Positions 55,748-64,000 of a stretch of DNA of 64,000 bases are shown here, in pieces (position 1 is the stretch's first letter; every line of letters starts with the position of its first letter). The translations under genes and the position numbers were made by a program. Under the pieces are notes generated by a model. It worked only from the letters and a program-made list of their open reading frames with translations, ran no database searches and had not been told where the DNA came from. Where the stretch lies: the NCBI RefSeq assembly GCF_030386795.1, contig NZ_JANUQM010000003.1, positions 372,001 through 436,000 of the forward strand, written 5' to 3'. This DNA is from Streptomyces sp. S.PNR 29 (lineage in GTDB: Bacteria > Actinomycetota > Actinomycetes > Streptomycetales > Streptomycetaceae).

Positions 55748-56083
55748 CAGGCAAGGGCGAGGCGGCCGTGCGGCGGCAGGTCGGCGCGGGCCCGCCGCGC
55801 GGTCCGCGCGAGCGTTCCACGACGGTGCGAGGGCTTCCCGGCGGCGTCTGATTCTCGGCCAGGATGCCCTGCGGGTGCGGCTGGTCGTCGGTGAGGCGGT
55901 TTCACAGAGCTGCCTTGCTGGGCCGGGGGATTGCGCGGCGGGCGTTTCCTGGGGGTGTACTGAAGAGGTGCGCGCCCGGCGTGAGTGCTGTGGGCGCTGT
56001 TTGTGACACAGTGCGCTGTCCTTCGCGGTACCAGGCCCTGCATATCGGGTATGGGCCCATTAACCCCATGAAACCGGACATGG
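55748..56083. other. 336-bp gene-free stretch
   Basis: No supported gene on either strand. The last 90 bp before the HATPase gene is less GC-rich (ATATCGGGTATGGGCCCATTAACC) and likely holds its promoter. Confidence 0.4.
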
Positions 56084-56512
56084 GTGGGCTCGCTGGCCTG
56101 GGAAGTGATCGGCGTGATCGACACCGAAGGCGACTGGGCCGAGTGGACCTTCCCCGCGGACCCCGGAGCCGTACGGACCGCCCGCTCGGTGGTCCGCGGT
56201 CAGCTGCGCCGCTGGGAGCTCGACAGCCTCGGTGACCTCGCGGCCCTCCTGGTCAGCGAACTGGTCACCAACGCCCTGCGGCATGCCACGGGCCCCATAG
56301 GCGTCCGCCTGGTGCGCCCTTCCGGACTGAACGGCGTCCTGCTCGTGGAGGTCTCCGACCCGCTCCCGGACCCGCCCCGCGAGCGCGTCGCCCACCCCGA
56401 GGACGAGAGCGGCCGCGGCCTGCAACTGCTGGCCTCCTCCTGCCGCCGCTGGGGTACGCGCCCGGGGGAAGAGGGCAAGACGGTGTGGTTCGAACTCGCG
56501 TTGCCGGGGTGA
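56084..56512 (+). CDS. Stand-alone HATPase (RsbW-like anti-sigma kinase type)
   Basis: A 142-residue GHKL-type ATPase domain. The N-box is ALLVSELVTNALRHATGP, the G1 region LLVEVSDPLPDPP, and the G2 region DESGRGLQLLASSCRRWGTRP, ending in GKTVWFELALPG. Such short proteins phosphorylate STAS-domain antagonists or bind sigma factors. The start is uncertain: GTG 56084 is used, and GTG 56117 with GGGAAG upstream is possible. It stands 253 bp upstream of the multidomain SpoIIE phosphatase in the same direction, which suggests a functional pair. Confidence 0.85.
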   Translation: MGSLAWEVIGVIDTEGDWAEWTFPADPGAVRTARSVVRGQLRRWELDSLGDLAALLVSELVTNALRHATGPIGVRLVRPSGLNGVLLVEVSDPLPDPPRERVAHPEDESGRGLQLLASSCRRWGTRPGEEGKTVWFELALPG

Positions 56513-56765
56513 ACCTGCCGCTGTACGTCCGCCCTCGCTGTGTCGACCGTCCGGTTCAGGCCGGCGGCGGTTGTAGAAGTAAGTGGTTCGATGCCGTGTC
56601 CCCTGGTTAGAAGACTGGAAGTGTTGTCGCGGTCCGGTCCAAAAAGCATCGGGGCCGTGCTGTGATCGTGAACACCGTGTCGAGCGGCGCCGTAGTGCTG
56701 GATACTGCGGGCAGCCGCCTTCGGTGACCGGTGCCGAACGCGGTGAGCTGGAGGGGACGGTTCGC

Positions 56766-59396
56766 GTGAGCGAGATACCAGCGAGGGCCACGGAGTCCGA
56801 GGCCGAAGCCGAGGCGGACGGCGCGAGGGCTGATGCCGCGGGCGGACTCGCGGCGGACATCGGTTCTGGCGACATGTCGCCTTCGGACGCCATCTGGCAG
56901 AGCAGCCCACCCGGCTCCATCTACGACTACATCAAGGTCGCGTCCTTCTCCATCGGCCCCGACGGGCTCGTCGACCAGTGGAGCCTGCGCGCCGAACACC
57001 TCTTCGGCATTCCCGCCGAACGGGCCGTCGGCATGGACCCCATCGAGGCCTTCATCGACCCGGACCTGCGCGAGCAGGGCCAGCGGAAGATGGCCGAAAT
57101 CCTCGACGGCCGGGAGTGGACCGGAGTGGTGCCCTTCCGGATGCCGGACACCGCCGAGGGGGAACGCGGACAGGAGGGGCTCGCCGAGGTCTACGTCATG
57201 CCGACGCGGACGGAGGACGGCGAGAAGGCCGCCGTCTGTATCGTCGTCGACGTCCGCACCCTGCGCAGCATCGAGACCGACCTCGCCGCCTCTCAGGCCA
57301 TATTCGGTCAGTCTCCGTTCGGTTTCCTGCTGATCGACCCCGACCTCAGGGTGCGCCGCGCCAACCACCGGTTCGCCTCCGTCTTCGGCGGCACGCCCGA
57401 CGACCACCGCGGCCGGGGCGTCCACGACTATCTGCCGCGCCCGGAGGCCGAGCGGGTCGCCGCGACCCTGCGCCGGGTCCTGGAGACCGGCAACTCCATC
57501 ACGGACATGCACATCACGGGCTTCGTGCCGGGCTCCGACGAGCGACGTCACTGGTCCGTCAACCTCTACCGGGTGAACAGCGGTTCCGGCCGCCCCATCG
57601 GCATCGCCTGGCTGGGCACCGACATCACCGCCCGCCGTGCCGCAGCCCGCGAGGCCGCCGCGGCACGGCGCAATCTCGCCCTGCTGAACGAGGCGGGCGC
57701 CCGGATAGGCAATTCCCTCGACCTGGAGACCACCGCCCGCGAACTCCTCGACGTCGTCGTCCCCGGCTTCTGCGACCTCGCCACCGTCGACCTCTACCAG
57801 GGCCTGCTGGTCGGCGACGAGACGCCGCCCGGCCTCGCCGACGGCAGCGCCGAGTTGCGCCGCGTCGCCTTCGCCAGCGCCGTCTCCGACGCGCCCTTCA
57901 GCGGCACCGGCGCGCCCGTCGAGGTCGGCGCCGTCCATCACTACCCCTTCACCTCGCCCTGCGCGGACGCCCTGCGCACCGCCCGCCCGCAGACCGTCCC
58001 CGGCGAGGAGGGCGGCCTCGTGCAAGTCACGCTCGCCGTCCCGATGGTCGCCCACGACACGGTCGTAGGCCTCGTGCAGTTCGCCCGGACCAAGGGCAGC
58101 GAACCGTTCGGGGAGCGCGACCGCGACCTCGCCGTGGAACTGGCCGCGCGTGCCGCCGTCTGTATCGACAACGCCCGCCTGTACCGCCGGGAGCACGAAC
58201 GCGCCCTGATACTGCAACGGTCCCTGCTCCCGCCCGGCGACCCGGAGGCCTCCGGCCTCGACATCGCCTGCCGCTACCTGCCCGGCAACGCGGCCACCGG
58301 CCGCCCCAGCGAGGTCGGCGGCGACTGGTTCGACGTCATCGAACTCCCCGGCCACCGCACCGCGCTGGTCGTCGGCGACGTCATGGGCCGCGGCCTGCGC
58401 GCCGCCGTCGCCATGGGCGAACTCCGCACCGCCGTCCGTACGCTGGCGCTGCTCGACCTCGAACCGGCCGAGGTGCTCTCCCAGTTGGACGAGATCGCCC
58501 GTGGCCTCGGCGCGCCGGGAGGCGTCCAGCAGGCGACCCGGGCGGCCCGCCGCCCCCGCGAGGCCGACCTGTCGGAGGTGTACCTCGCGACCTGCATCTA
58601 CGCGGTGTACGACTCCGTCACCAGGCGCTGCACCTTCGCCAACGCGGGCCACCTGCCGCCCGTCCTGGTCGAGCCGGGCGAGCCGGCGCTGATGCTCGAC
58701 GTACCGCCGGGCATGCCGCTCGGCGTCGGCGGGGAGCCCTTCGAGGAAGTGGAGGTCGAACTGCCCGAAGGCGCCCTGCTCGCGCTCTACACGGATGGAC
58801 TGGTCGAAAGCCGCGACCACCCCCTGGACGACGGCCTCCAGGCCTTCGTGGGCGCCCTCACCGATCCGGCCCGGCCCTTGGAGGACGTCTGCGACCACGT
58901 CCTCAACACCCTCGACACCCACCACGGCGAGGACGACATCGCGTTGCTGATGGCACGTGTCCAGGGCCTGCCCGCCGAGTCCGTCGGCGACTGGACCCTG
59001 CCGCGCGGACCGCGCAGTGTGGGCCGGGCCCGCGAGTACGCGCGCGGCCAGCTGCTCAGCTGGGACATGGAGCCCCTGGTCGACACCACCGAGCTGCTGG
59101 TCAGCGAACTGGTCACCAACGCCCTGAGGTACGGCGAGGGCGAGATCAGGCTCCGCCTCCTGCTGGACCGCACGCTGGTCTGCGAGGTCTGGGACGCGGG
59201 GCTCGTGCAGCCACGCCGTCGCCGCGCCCGCGACACCGACGAGGGCGGCCGGGGCCTCCAGCTCGTCGGCCTGCTCAGCGCGGCCTGGGGATCGCGTCGT
59301 ACCCCCCGGGGCAAGACGGTGTGGTTCGAACTCCCGCTGCCGGGCGGCGAGACCGGCCTGACGGACCCGGCGCAGGCCTTGCTGAGCCTGTTCTGA
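56766..59396 (+). CDS. PAS-PAS-GAF-SpoIIE phosphatase with C-terminal HATPase
   Basis: An 876-residue signalling protein from GTG 56766 (GGAGGGG upstream). An acidic Ala/Glu-rich head (1-45) precedes two PAS domains (about 50-160, DYIKVASFSIGPDGLVDQWSLRAEHLFG; about 170-290, GFLLIDPDLRVRRANHRFASVFGG). A GAF domain (about 300-470) and a PP2C/SpoIIE phosphatase (about 480-720; SEVGGDWFDVIELPG, VVGDVMGRGLRAAVAMGELR, ALYTDGLVESRDHPL, DDIALLMAR) follow. The HATPase (about 740-870) has TTELLVSELVTNALRYG and DEGGRGLQLVGLLSAAWGSR. It should integrate ligand or redox signals to set phosphorylation of an anti-anti-sigma factor. It is a paralogue in layout of 5684-7765. Confidence 0.92.
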   Translation: MSEIPARATESEAEAEADGARADAAGGLAADIGSGDMSPSDAIWQSSPPGSIYDYIKVASFSIGPDGLVDQWSLRAEHLFGIPAERAVGMDPIEAFIDPDLREQGQRKMAEILDGREWTGVVPFRMPDTAEGERGQEGLAEVYVMPTRTEDGEKAAVCIVVDVRTLRSIETDLAASQAIFGQSPFGFLLIDPDLRVRRANHRFASVFGGTPDDHRGRGVHDYLPRPEAERVAATLRRVLETGNSITDMHITGFVPGSDERRHWSVNLYRVNSGSGRPIGIAWLGTDITARRAAAREAAAARRNLALLNEAGARIGNSLDLETTARELLDVVVPGFCDLATVDLYQGLLVGDETPPGLADGSAELRRVAFASAVSDAPFSGTGAPVEVGAVHHYPFTSPCADALRTARPQTVPGEEGGLVQVTLAVPMVAHDTVVGLVQFARTKGSEPFGERDRDLAVELAARAAVCIDNARLYRREHERALILQRSLLPPGDPEASGLDIACRYLPGNAATGRPSEVGGDWFDVIELPGHRTALVVGDVMGRGLRAAVAMGELRTAVRTLALLDLEPAEVLSQLDEIARGLGAPGGVQQATRAARRPREADLSEVYLATCIYAVYDSVTRRCTFANAGHLPPVLVEPGEPALMLDVPPGMPLGVGGEPFEEVEVELPEGALLALYTDGLVESRDHPLDDGLQAFVGALTDPARPLEDVCDHVLNTLDTHHGEDDIALLMARVQGLPAESVGDWTLPRGPRSVGRAREYARGQLLSWDMEPLVDTTELLVSELVTNALRYGEGEIRLRLLLDRTLVCEVWDAGLVQPRRRRARDTDEGGRGLQLVGLLSAAWGSRRTPRGKTVWFELPLPGGETGLTDPAQALLSLF

Positions 59397-59403
59397 CGGC
59401 TGG

Positions 59404-60945
59404 TCACGCCGTTCGCCGGCCCCGCGTGTCCGGACCGCCGAAGCTCATCGGTGGCCCGCCGTCCGGGGTCCCGCCCAGCACGATCCCGCCGAGGACGGCC
59501 CCGCTCGCCTCCTCGGCCGCCCCGGCGACGGGATGGCCGTACAGGCGGACGTCCTGCTCGGCGAGGTCACGGGCCTGCCGGGCCAGGCCGTCGGCGGCCG
59601 CCGGTTCCGCCGGCTCGGCGGCGAGCAGCCGCTGTGCCTCCGCCAGCCGGGTACGGGCCTCGGCGCCCACCGCGCGCCGGTGCGTCGCGACGAACCCGTC
59701 CGCCGCACCGACGGCACTGCGGGCGACCAGCGACGCGGCGGCCGGCAGCACACCGGCCCGGCCGACGCCGACCGGTACGACCGCCCGTACGATCCGGCGC
59801 AGCGCGCCGAGCGGGTCGTACGGCCCGCCCGTCAGCGCCTCCCGGACCGAGGCCAGGACGATGTCCGCGTGCAGGATCCGGGCCCGCAGCTCACCCACGG
59901 GCACGGCCGAAGCCGCCGTCGGCCCGCCCGCCAGCCACCCCCGGGCCTCCGCGACCTCCACCTCCGCCCCGGTGAGCGCGGCCGGCACCATCTCCGTGGC
60001 CGCCGACAGCTCGGTGGCGAGCCGCTCGACCCCGCTGACGAACACCGCGGCCTGGGACAGGGCCCCCTCGGCGGCGCGCAGCTGCCGGGCGGCGCCGGTG
60101 GCGTCGCCCGCGTCGGCCGACCGGCGGGTCCGGTCGAGGCGGGCGGCGGCGAAGACCAAGCGGCCCTTGGCCTGGGCGACGTACCCGGTGACCGGGGCCG
60201 TCGCGGCGGGCGGGTACCGCTCGCCGAGCTCCACGAGCAGGCCCTCCGCGTCCGCCGTACGGTCGGTCAGCTCCCGGAACCGGGCCTCCGCGACCGCCGG
60301 CGCCTCCCCGCCGCCCCGCTCCAGGCCGCGCAGCTGGTCGAACCCGGCGGCCTCCGCGTCCAGCCGCCGCCCCGCCTCCCGGCACCGCCCGGTGATCTCC
60401 GCTAGCGCCCGCCGCCGGGCCGCGGCGTCCTCCGGGACACCGTCGTCGTACCGCTGCCGCATCCGGAAGGCGGCCGACAGCTCGGCCTCGGCGGCCCGCA
60501 CGGCCCGTTCGAAGGGCGCCACGGCCGCCGCGCCGAACAGCGCCTCGGCGAAACCGAGTTCCTCACGGCTCGTACGCACGCAGTCGTCGGCCTCCACCAG
60601 CGACGCCCGGGCACGCGCGTCGAGCTCGGCGAACGGTGGCGGGGGAGGTGGGACGGGGTGCCCACCGGGAGTGGTACGGGTCCGGGCGCGCCGAGTGCGG
60701 CGCGCGTAGCCGTAACCCGCCAGCACGACCGCCACACCCGCGACGACCAGGGGCAGCACCAGGTCGGCGACCGACGACTCGTCGTCCTCCTCGTCCTGTG
60801 CGGGGGCGCTCGCGACCGGCCCGTCCCCGGTGATCGCAACCGGATCACCGGCAGTCGTCGTCATCCCCGGCAACACCAGCCACAGGACCCCGACCGCAGC
60901 GCCCAGCACGGCGTGCACCACGCGCACGACCATGGATGACGTCAC
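59404..60945 (-). CDS. Membrane protein with large coiled-coil region, unknown function
   Basis: A 513-residue protein with two hydrophobic segments near the N-terminus (AVLGAAVGVLWLVLPGM about 12-28; LVLPLVVAGVAVVLAGYGYA about 62-81) separated by an acidic loop. A proline run and about 400 residues of Ala/Arg/Glu-rich helices follow (ELDARARASLVEADDCVRTSREELGFAEAL, LAEITGRCREAGRRLDAEAAGFDQLRGLE), with coiled-coil character. The tail is Gly-rich (GGIVLGGTPDGGPPMSFGG). This resembles TPM-domain membrane proteins that have lost the TPM domain, but I cannot assign a family. The start is GTG 60945 or ATG 60933. It converges on the SpoIIE gene (7 bp between stops). Confidence 0.7.
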   Translation of the reverse strand: MTSSMVVRVVHAVLGAAVGVLWLVLPGMTTTAGDPVAITGDGPVASAPAQDEEDDESSVADLVLPLVVAGVAVVLAGYGYARRTRRARTRTTPGGHPVPPPPPPFAELDARARASLVEADDCVRTSREELGFAEALFGAAAVAPFERAVRAAEAELSAAFRMRQRYDDGVPEDAAARRRALAEITGRCREAGRRLDAEAAGFDQLRGLERGGGEAPAVAEARFRELTDRTADAEGLLVELGERYPPAATAPVTGYVAQAKGRLVFAAARLDRTRRSADAGDATGAARQLRAAEGALSQAAVFVSGVERLATELSAATEMVPAALTGAEVEVAEARGWLAGGPTAASAVPVGELRARILHADIVLASVREALTGGPYDPLGALRRIVRAVVPVGVGRAGVLPAAASLVARSAVGAADGFVATHRRAVGAEARTRLAEAQRLLAAEPAEPAAADGLARQARDLAEQDVRLYGHPVAGAAEEASGAVLGGIVLGGTPDGGPPMSFGGPDTRGRRTA

Positions 60946-61032
60946 ATTTCGGAGCGTATGAGCAGGATCGCGGCTCCGCGACCGGGGTGGGTCTGTGGTG
61001 GGGCCCGGGCGACGATCGAGGGGAATACAGGG

Positions 61033-62193
61033 ATGGGCGGGGCAGAACGTACGGACGCGGACAAGGGTGAGAGCAAGGGGACGGAGGCGCCTGCGCAGGA
61101 ACGAGGGCAGGAACAGGAACGCGGGCAGGAACGAGAACAGGAGCAGGAGCAGCCGGCGGCGGAGAGACCCGAGGGCCCGAGGCGGACCACCAAGGCCCGC
61201 TGGTTACGCCGTACCACCCTGGCCCTGATCCTCGCCCTGCTCGTCCCCATCCTGGCGGTGGAGGCAGCCCTCCGCGTCAACTACACGGGCGACCTCGCGG
61301 ACGGCGCCCGCACCAGGAACCGCGACGCGATCTGGCTGGGCCACGCCTGGGTCGACGGCCGGAAGAAGGACGCCGACGTCACCGCCCTGGCCCGCCGCCT
61401 GCGGGACACCGGCATCCGCGACCTGTACGTCCACTCGGGCCCGCTGGAACACGACGGCACCCTGCCCGAGTCCGCCTATCCCAGGGCACGCTGGTTCATG
61501 GCCGCCGTACACCGCCGGCTGCCCGGCGTCCGCGTCCAGGCCTACCTGGGTGACGTGCTCGCGACCGAGACCCCGGACGGCATGCGGCTGGAGAGGCCCG
61601 AGACCCGCGCCGCCGTTCTGCGCTCCACCCGCCAGATCCTGGACGCCGGTTACGACGGCGTCCACTTCGACCTGGAGCCCCTGCACTCCGGCGACCGGAA
61701 CTACCTCACCCTGCTCGACGCCCTGCACCGCGAGACCAGCGCGAGGGGCGTCCCGCTGTCGGTGGCCGCCCACCAGATCGACCCGCTCCCGGCGCTCCAC
61801 TCCGTCTTCGGCACGCTCACCGGCCACCCGAAGTGGTGGTCGCAGGAGTTCTTCGGGCAGGTCGCACGCCGCGTCGACCAGATCGCGGTGATGTCGTACG
61901 ACACGATGCAGCCGCTGGAGAGCACCTACGGCGGCTACGTCGCCCAGCAGACCTCGCTCGCCCTGGAGGTCACCCCGCCCACGACCGACCTGCTGATGGG
62001 GCTGCCCTTCTTCCACGAGAACCGGTTCGGCCACTGGAGCCATGCCGAGACGGTCCCCGCCGCCGTCCGGGGCGTCCGCCTCGGCCTGTCCCGCACGGAC
62101 GCGGACCGCGCCCGCTTCGGCGTCGCCCTGTACATCGACTTCGCGGCCACCGAGGCGGACTGGACGGCGTACCGGGAGGGCTGGGTGCGCTGA
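61033..62193 (+). CDS. Membrane-anchored TIM-barrel glycosidase-like protein (contains a TTA codon)
   Basis: A 386-residue protein from ATG 61033 (GAGGGG upstream; ATG 60958 would add 25 residues). A low-complexity Gln/Glu/Arg repeat (QERGQEQERGQEREQEQEQ, about 24-42) precedes one membrane segment (LALILALLVPILAVEAALRV, about 63-82). An extracytoplasmic barrel of about 290 residues follows. YDGVHFDLEPLHSGDRNYLTLLDAL resembles the DxxDxE strand of GH18-type hydrolases, and IAVMSYDT follows. It is probably a cell-wall-facing hydrolase or a catalytically relaxed relative. Codon 58 is TTA (61204-61206), just before the membrane segment, so expression should need bldA. Confidence 0.78.
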   Translation: MGGAERTDADKGESKGTEAPAQERGQEQERGQEREQEQEQPAAERPEGPRRTTKARWLRRTTLALILALLVPILAVEAALRVNYTGDLADGARTRNRDAIWLGHAWVDGRKKDADVTALARRLRDTGIRDLYVHSGPLEHDGTLPESAYPRARWFMAAVHRRLPGVRVQAYLGDVLATETPDGMRLERPETRAAVLRSTRQILDAGYDGVHFDLEPLHSGDRNYLTLLDALHRETSARGVPLSVAAHQIDPLPALHSVFGTLTGHPKWWSQEFFGQVARRVDQIAVMSYDTMQPLESTYGGYVAQQTSLALEVTPPTTDLLMGLPFFHENRFGHWSHAETVPAAVRGVRLGLSRTDADRARFGVALYIDFAATEADWTAYREGWVR

Positions 62194-62301
62194 GGGGTCC
62201 TTTCACGGAAAACCGCGCGACGGGCACCGCCTCCGGTGGGATGATCGCCGTTTCGCGAGCCGCCCCGGACGAAACGAGCCGCCGCGCACGAAAGGAGAGC
62301 C

Positions 62302-63292
62302 GTGACCGTCACCCGAAAGGTCCTCACCCGCGAGGACCTGGCACCGCTCGCCCGGGCCGCGCTCGGCCCGCACCGTACCTTGAACGGTGTCACCCGCCTG
62401 CGCGGCGGCTCCAAGAAGGGCGTCTACCGGCTCACCTTCGACGACGACTCCACCGCCGTCGCCTACGTCTGGTCGGCGGAACGAGGACTACTGGGACGCC
62501 GGGCCCTCCGACCTCGGCGACCCCTTCTCCCACGGCACCGGACTCCACCTGTTCACGGCGGCCCACGACCGCCTGGCCGCCGCCGGCGTCCGCACACCCC
62601 GTTTGCTGTACGCCGACGCCTCACACACCCACCTGCCGGCGGACGCGGCGGTCGTCGAGGACCTTCCCGGCGACAGCCTGGAGGAGCTGCTGATCCGCGA
62701 TCCGCAGGCGGCGCCCGAGGCCATGGGGCGGATGCGGGTGCTGCTGGAGACCCTGCACTCCCGCACCGGCCCCCGCTTCGGCAAGGTCGCCCTCGTGGAC
62801 GAGGGCGGTTCCTCCCACGGCACTTCCTGCGAGCAGCGGGTCGTGGAGGGGGCGCTGCGCTGCGTCGAGGAGATCGCCGTACGGGATGCGCGTGCCGCCG
62901 CCGGCCGGGAGGCGTTCGAGCAGGCGATCCACGCCTTGGCCGCCGAGGTCCGCCCCCGCACTCGCCATACCCTCATCCACGGCGAACTCGGTCCCGACCA
63001 CGTGCTGCTCACGTCCGACGGCCGGCCGGCCCTGATCGACATCGAGGGCCTGATGTACTTCGACGTGGAGCAGGAGTACGTCTTCCTCCAGCTCCGCTTC
63101 GGCCGCCACTACGACGCCCTGCACGCCCCCGGCCTCGACGAGGCCCGCATGCGTCTGTACCGCCTGTCCATGCACCTCGGCCTGGTCGCGGGCCCCCTGC
63201 GCCTGCTCGACGGCGACTTTCCGCATCCCGAGGGTATGCGGGCGATCGCGGAATCGAACCTGGTGCGGGCGCTGGAGCTGGCGGGACGATGA
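62302..63292 (+). pseudogene. Aminoglycoside phosphotransferase-family protein with a one-base frameshift
   Basis: GTG 62302, behind AAAGGAG, opens a normal APH-fold N-terminus (LRGGSKKGVYRLTFDDDSTAVAYVWSA). The frame then becomes nonsense at about 62479, and the protein continues in the next frame from NEDYWDAGPSDLGDPFSHGTGLHLF to the stop at 63292. Removing one G of the pair at 62478-62479 joins them into a single protein of about 329 residues. The catalytic loop HTLIHGELGPDHVLLTSDGRPALIDIEGLMYFD is intact. The substrate is unknown. The break may be a real mutation or a sequencing error; a second extra G follows in the next gene. Confidence 0.8.
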
Positions 63293-63547
63293 CCGGCATG
63301 CATGACACGCTGCTCGTCCCGGCCGTCCTGGTGCTGACGGCCGGGGCGGGGCGCGGTGCTCCGGCCCCGGCTGTGGGGTTACGGCACGCTGGTCGCCGAG
63401 GCCGGGATCGGGACGTTCCTGTTCACCGGCCCCCTGCAGGCCCCGGACATCCGCCACATGCCGATCGCGGCGGCCGGCATGGCCGTGTTCTTCGCGGGCC
63501 TGTGCGTGCAGGTGCTGGCCCGGCGTCCGGGCCGCACCGCCTCCTGA
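63289..63547 (+). pseudogene. Small membrane protein with a one-base frameshift
   Basis: The ATG at 63289 overlaps the preceding stop codon as ATGA. MHDTLLVPAVLVLTAGA is a first membrane helix. Past the G run at 63348-63351 the protein continues in another frame as VLRPRLWGYGTLVAEAGIGTFLFTGPLQ and IAAAGMAVFFAGLCVQVLARRPGRTAS, ending at 63547. Removing one G restores a protein of about 85 residues with three hydrophobic segments. No family was recognised. It converges on the succinate dehydrogenase gene with 4 bp between stops. Confidence 0.65.
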
Positions 63548-63551
63548 GCCC

Positions 63552-64000
63552 TCAGGAAGACCGTCGCCGGATCTTCGACCCCAGCCACACCAGCGGGTCG
63601 TACTTGCGGTCCACGGCCCGTTCCTTCAGCGGGATCAGCGCATTGTCCGTGATCTTGATGCCCTCGGGGCAGACCTCCGTGCAGCACTTGGTGATGTTGC
63701 AGTAGCCGAGGCCGTGCTCGTCCTGGGCGGTGCGTTTGCGGTCCAGTCCGGTGTCCTCGGCGGCGTCCAGGGGGTGCATGTCCAGCTCCGCCACCCGCAT
63801 CAGGAAGCGCGGGCCCGCGAAGGCCGTCTTGTTCTCCTCGTGGTCGCGGACCACATGGCAGGTGTCCTGGCACAGGAAGCACTCGATGCACTTGCGGAAC
63901 TCCTGCGGGCGGTCCACGTCCTCCTGCATCATGCGGTACTCGCCGGGACCGAGCCCCGCGGGCGGCACGAAGGCCGGGACCTCCCTGGCCTTGGCGTAGT
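63552..64000 (-). CDS. Succinate dehydrogenase/fumarate reductase iron-sulfur subunit (N-terminus beyond window)
   Basis: The C-terminal 148 residues of an SdhB-type subunit, which passes electrons between the flavoprotein subunit and the quinone or haem subunit on the inner face of the membrane. Two cysteine clusters are visible: FRKCIECFLCQDTCHVVRDHE for a 4Fe-4S centre and GYCNITKCCTEVCPEGIKITDNALIPLKERAVD for the 3Fe-4S and 4Fe-4S ligands. The frame stays open to position 64000 (YAKAREVPAFVPPAGLGPG), so the N-terminal ferredoxin-like domain lies to the right of the window. It belongs with the two fumarases in the TCA cycle. Confidence 0.92.
   Translation of the reverse strand, partial: YAKAREVPAFVPPAGLGPGEYRMMQEDVDRPQEFRKCIECFLCQDTCHVVRDHEENKTAFAGPRFLMRVAELDMHPLDAAEDTGLDRKRTAQDEHGLGYCNITKCCTEVCPEGIKITDNALIPLKERAVDRKYDPLVWLGSKIRRRSS

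Noticed and set aside
61098..61152. CAGGAACGAGGG-like repeats, checked as a regulatory array
   Set aside because: They are in frame and code for the Gln/Glu/Arg linker of the membrane-anchored protein.

Overview
The window is very GC-rich with strong third-position GC bias, GTG starts, long antisense shadow ORFs, a WhiB-family regulator, SpoIIE/HATPase signalling proteins and an AfsA/ArpA-type signalling cluster. All of this points to a Streptomyces chromosome. The order penicillin-binding protein - SpoIIE phosphatase - DUF402 - fumC - class I fumarase - DUF1707 - wblI - glpX - DUF4245 - xseB/xseA - ispH - ppgK - ychF matches, from memory, the core order of S. coelicolor around SCO5039-SCO5061. 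Several accessory blocks interrupt it.

Layout. 1-3.3 kb: a truncated SPFH-domain membrane protein and a divergent bifunctional class A penicillin-binding protein. 3.4-5.5 kb: two small unknown genes and a tandem pair of secreted allene-oxide-cyclase-barrel-like proteins with the same upstream sequence. 5.7-10.3 kb: GAF-SpoIIE-HATPase phosphatase, DUF402 protein, fumC. 10.4-23.5 kb: an L-arabinose/arabinan module. It has araB-araA-araD-cupin, a secreted GH93-like exo-arabinanase with ricin domains, intracellular GH51 arabinofuranosidase, a CUT1 ABC importer (binding lipoprotein and two permeases, no ATPase) and a divergent LacI repressor with three palindromic operators. 23.6-35.2 kb: housekeeping genes (class I fumarase, DUF1707 protein, wblI, glpX, malonic semialdehyde reductase-like enzyme, exodeoxyribonuclease VII, ispH, polyphosphate glucokinase, ychF).

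35.4-41.4 kb holds the most unusual locus: a two-gene cassette of an LCAT-like serine hydrolase followed after 8 bp by a 1491-residue protein with a caspase-like N-terminus, a P-loop STAND/NACHT-type NTPase and about 14 WD40-like blades. The architecture is that of NLR-like immune sensors, with the hydrolase as a possible second effector. It lies between ychF and a decayed secreted lectin gene, with a secreted GH43-AbfB arabinofuranosidase following. That GH43 gene shares a 38-nt upstream element with the araBAD operon 27 kb away.

43.9-50.1 kb is a gamma-butyrolactone/butenolide-type signalling cluster: FAD oxidoreductase, AfsA-like synthase, cytochrome P450 with a TTA (bldA-dependent) codon, HAD phosphatase, SDR and ArpA/ScbR-type TetR receptor. 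Related candidate operators lie in front of afsA/P450 and of the receptor gene. 50-56 kb holds LysR/SDR, a vestige of a subtilase, a DUF4190 septum-formation-like protein, a GntR regulator, a small conserved protein and a NUDIX hydrolase. 56-64 kb carries a stand-alone HATPase, a PAS-PAS-GAF-SpoIIE-HATPase phosphatase, an unclassified membrane protein, a membrane-anchored TIM-barrel hydrolase-like protein (TTA codon), a phosphotransferase and a small membrane protein that are each broken by one extra G, and the 3' part of a succinate dehydrogenase iron-sulfur subunit running off the end. No rRNA, tRNA, CRISPR array or intact insertion sequence was seen.
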